This document shows, one piece after another, positions 31,747 to 32,675 of a DNA stretch of 32,675 nucleotides. This stretch comes from an uncultured bacterium. GTDB taxonomy: Bacteria; Cyanobacteriota; Vampirovibrionia; Gastranaerophilales; Gastranaerophilaceae. Location: the NCBI GenBank assembly GCA_947073645.1, contig CAMTMK010000021.1:1-32675 (forward strand), written 5' to 3'. Under the pieces are notes generated by a model. It did no database searches and was not told the origin of the DNA. It was given only the letters and a program-made list of their open reading frames with translations. Both the position numbers and the translations under genes were made by a program. How positions within the stretch are numbered: the first letter of the stretch is position 1; every line of letters begins with the position of its first letter.

Positions 31747-32675
31747 ATCTTCAATTCCTCTTTAGCAGGCTCATAGTCAGGATTTAAACTCAATGATTTT
31801 TTGAAATAATAAACTCCGTCCTGACCTTGTTTTTTCATAAGCAGTCCTTGATAATAATAATATCTAAAATCATTTTCGTCAATATAATTTGCGATAGCTA
31901 AATATTTTTTTGCATCTTTAAAATTTTGACTTTCAATAGCGCATCTGCCCAAATCTATCCAAGCATCCTTGAAAGTTACATTTATTGCAATTGCTTTTTT
32001 CAAATATGCAATCTCTTTTGATTTATCCGCAAGTGCTATTTTATAATATGCCATATAGCAGTTGTTATAAGTTTTTAAAAGCCGTTCATAAATTTCAAGT
32101 GCTTTTTTCTGTTTTCCTAACTGCTCATAAGTTTGAGCGATTTTTACGGAACTTTCAATACCGCCGGTTTCGGCATTTTTGTAATATTTTAACGCAGTTT
32201 TATAATCTTTTGTTCTATAGCTTAAATCTCCGAGCACTAAAAGTGCCTGCTGGTTATTTCCATCAACCTTCAAAGCTTTTTGAGCATTATCCTGAGCTTT
32301 TTCAAAATCATTCATATCAAAATAGACTCTTGAAAGAAGCGCGTGAACATCTTTGTTAAACTTTTTCTTTGCAGTAAATGCTCCCTGCAATGTTCTTACA
32401 GATTTTGCGAGTTCATTTTCATAATAATAATAGTATCCCAGATGATACATTTTATCAGAGTAGTTTTTCTTTGATTTGTATAAAACGTATTGTTCCAAAG
32501 AGTTAATTTTTCTTGTAAAATCAGTAGAATAAAGTCTTTGAGTTTTAATATAATCAACCATTTTCAAAGCGTTCTGCGGTTTTTTACCCTGAGATAAAAT
32601 TTCTGCCTTTAATTTTTTATAATTAAGGTTTTGTTCATTCATCCCTATTGCTTTGTTTATGTATGTTTCTGCACT
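31743..32675 (-). CDS. TPR protein, 5' end outside window
   Basis: At least 310 residues of TPR units such as YYYENELAKSVRTLQGAF and DLSYRTKDYKTALKYYKNAE. The frame stays open to the window edge, reading SAETYINKAIG before the ATG at 32642, and this also looks like a TPR helix. The ATG has no ribosome site. The true start therefore lies beyond 32675. It is the first visible gene of the operon with two response regulators and a pentapeptide protein, and may act as their scaffold or sensor partner. Confidence 0.85.
   Translation of the reverse strand, partial: SAETYINKAIGMNEQNLNYKKLKAEILSQGKKPQNALKMVDYIKTQRLYSTDFTRKINSLEQYVLYKSKKNYSDKMYHLGYYYYYENELAKSVRTLQGAFTAKKKFNKDVHALLSRVYFDMNDFEKAQDNAQKALKVDGNNQQALLVLGDLSYRTKDYKTALKYYKNAETGGIESSVKIAQTYEQLGKQKKALEIYERLLKTYNNCYMAYYKIALADKSKEIAYLKKAIAINVTFKDAWIDLGRCAIESQNFKDAKKYLAIANYIDENDFRYYYYQGLLMKKQGQDGVYYFKKSLSLNPDYEPAKEELKI

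Overview
The window looks like one chromosomal contig from an AT-rich, Gram-negative-type anaerobe. A two-membrane envelope is indicated by ExbB/ExbD/TonB-like proteins, an OmpH/Skp-type chaperone and an OmpA-type stator protein. Anaerobic, gut-type metabolism is suggested by the GGGtGRT protein with its Fe-S scaffold partner and by a UPF0210/PFL-like protein. A flagellar export cluster and a possible DUF1822-like domain beside a sigma-70-like gene point to the non-photosynthetic cyanobacterial relatives (Vampirovibrionia/Melainabacteria, perhaps Gastranaerophilales). This placement is inference from gene content; no rRNA is present. TAA, TAG and TGA all act as stops here. I found no tRNA, rRNA, CRISPR array or insertion sequence.

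Layout. 1-4187: envelope region with a paralogous secreted-protein pair, the first member broken by an in-frame TAA, then a TonB-like/ExbB/ExbD/ExbD operon and a convergent 55-residue ORF. 4317-6223: ftsH with its terminator. 6225-6973: compact regulator module A. 7087-10865: leftward flagellar cluster (switch protein, fliO, fliP, extended fliQ, a secreted protein, fliR). 10964-13566: pgk and a repeat-rich protein. 13744-16652: OmpH/Skp-like protein, small secreted protein, uvrC lacking its C-terminal helix-hairpin-helix domain, hypothetical. 16661-19634: a ZorA/ZorB-like stator pair with a UPF0210 gene. 19704-21172: hemW and a small membrane protein. 21351-27357: three-gene operon encoding a TonB-like membrane protein with a long acidic cytoplasmic part, a sigma-70-like protein and a zinc-ribbon STAND-type ATPase. 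27347-28095: regulator module B, a mirror image of module A. 28118-29858: GGGtGRT protein and Fe-S scaffold. 29977-32675: TPR protein (cut by the window edge), two LuxR-type response regulators and a pentapeptide-repeat protein.

The main discovery candidate is the pair of modules A and B. Each has, in the same relative order, a small non-homologous protein, a shared operator/promoter region, a divergent solitary XRE repressor and a downstream RNA gene of about 190 nt. That RNA carries a 24-25 residue very hydrophobic ORF behind a purine-rich ribosome site. A convergent antisense promoter (TTGAAA-N16/17-TATAAT) should make an antisense RNA of about 95-108 nt, ending at an inverted repeat inside the peptide ORF. 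In both loci the peptide stop codon opens the sense terminator stem, and the one imperfect pair in that stem is G-U in the sense RNA but A-C in the antisense RNA. This resembles a type I toxin-antitoxin locus tied to an XRE switch. It is a structural inference that has not been tested.

Other points of interest are several genes whose -10 box lies only 6-7 nt before the start codon (likely leaderless mRNAs), a Zorya-like motor pair without the Zorya effector genes, and the sigma/STAND/TonB-like operon.
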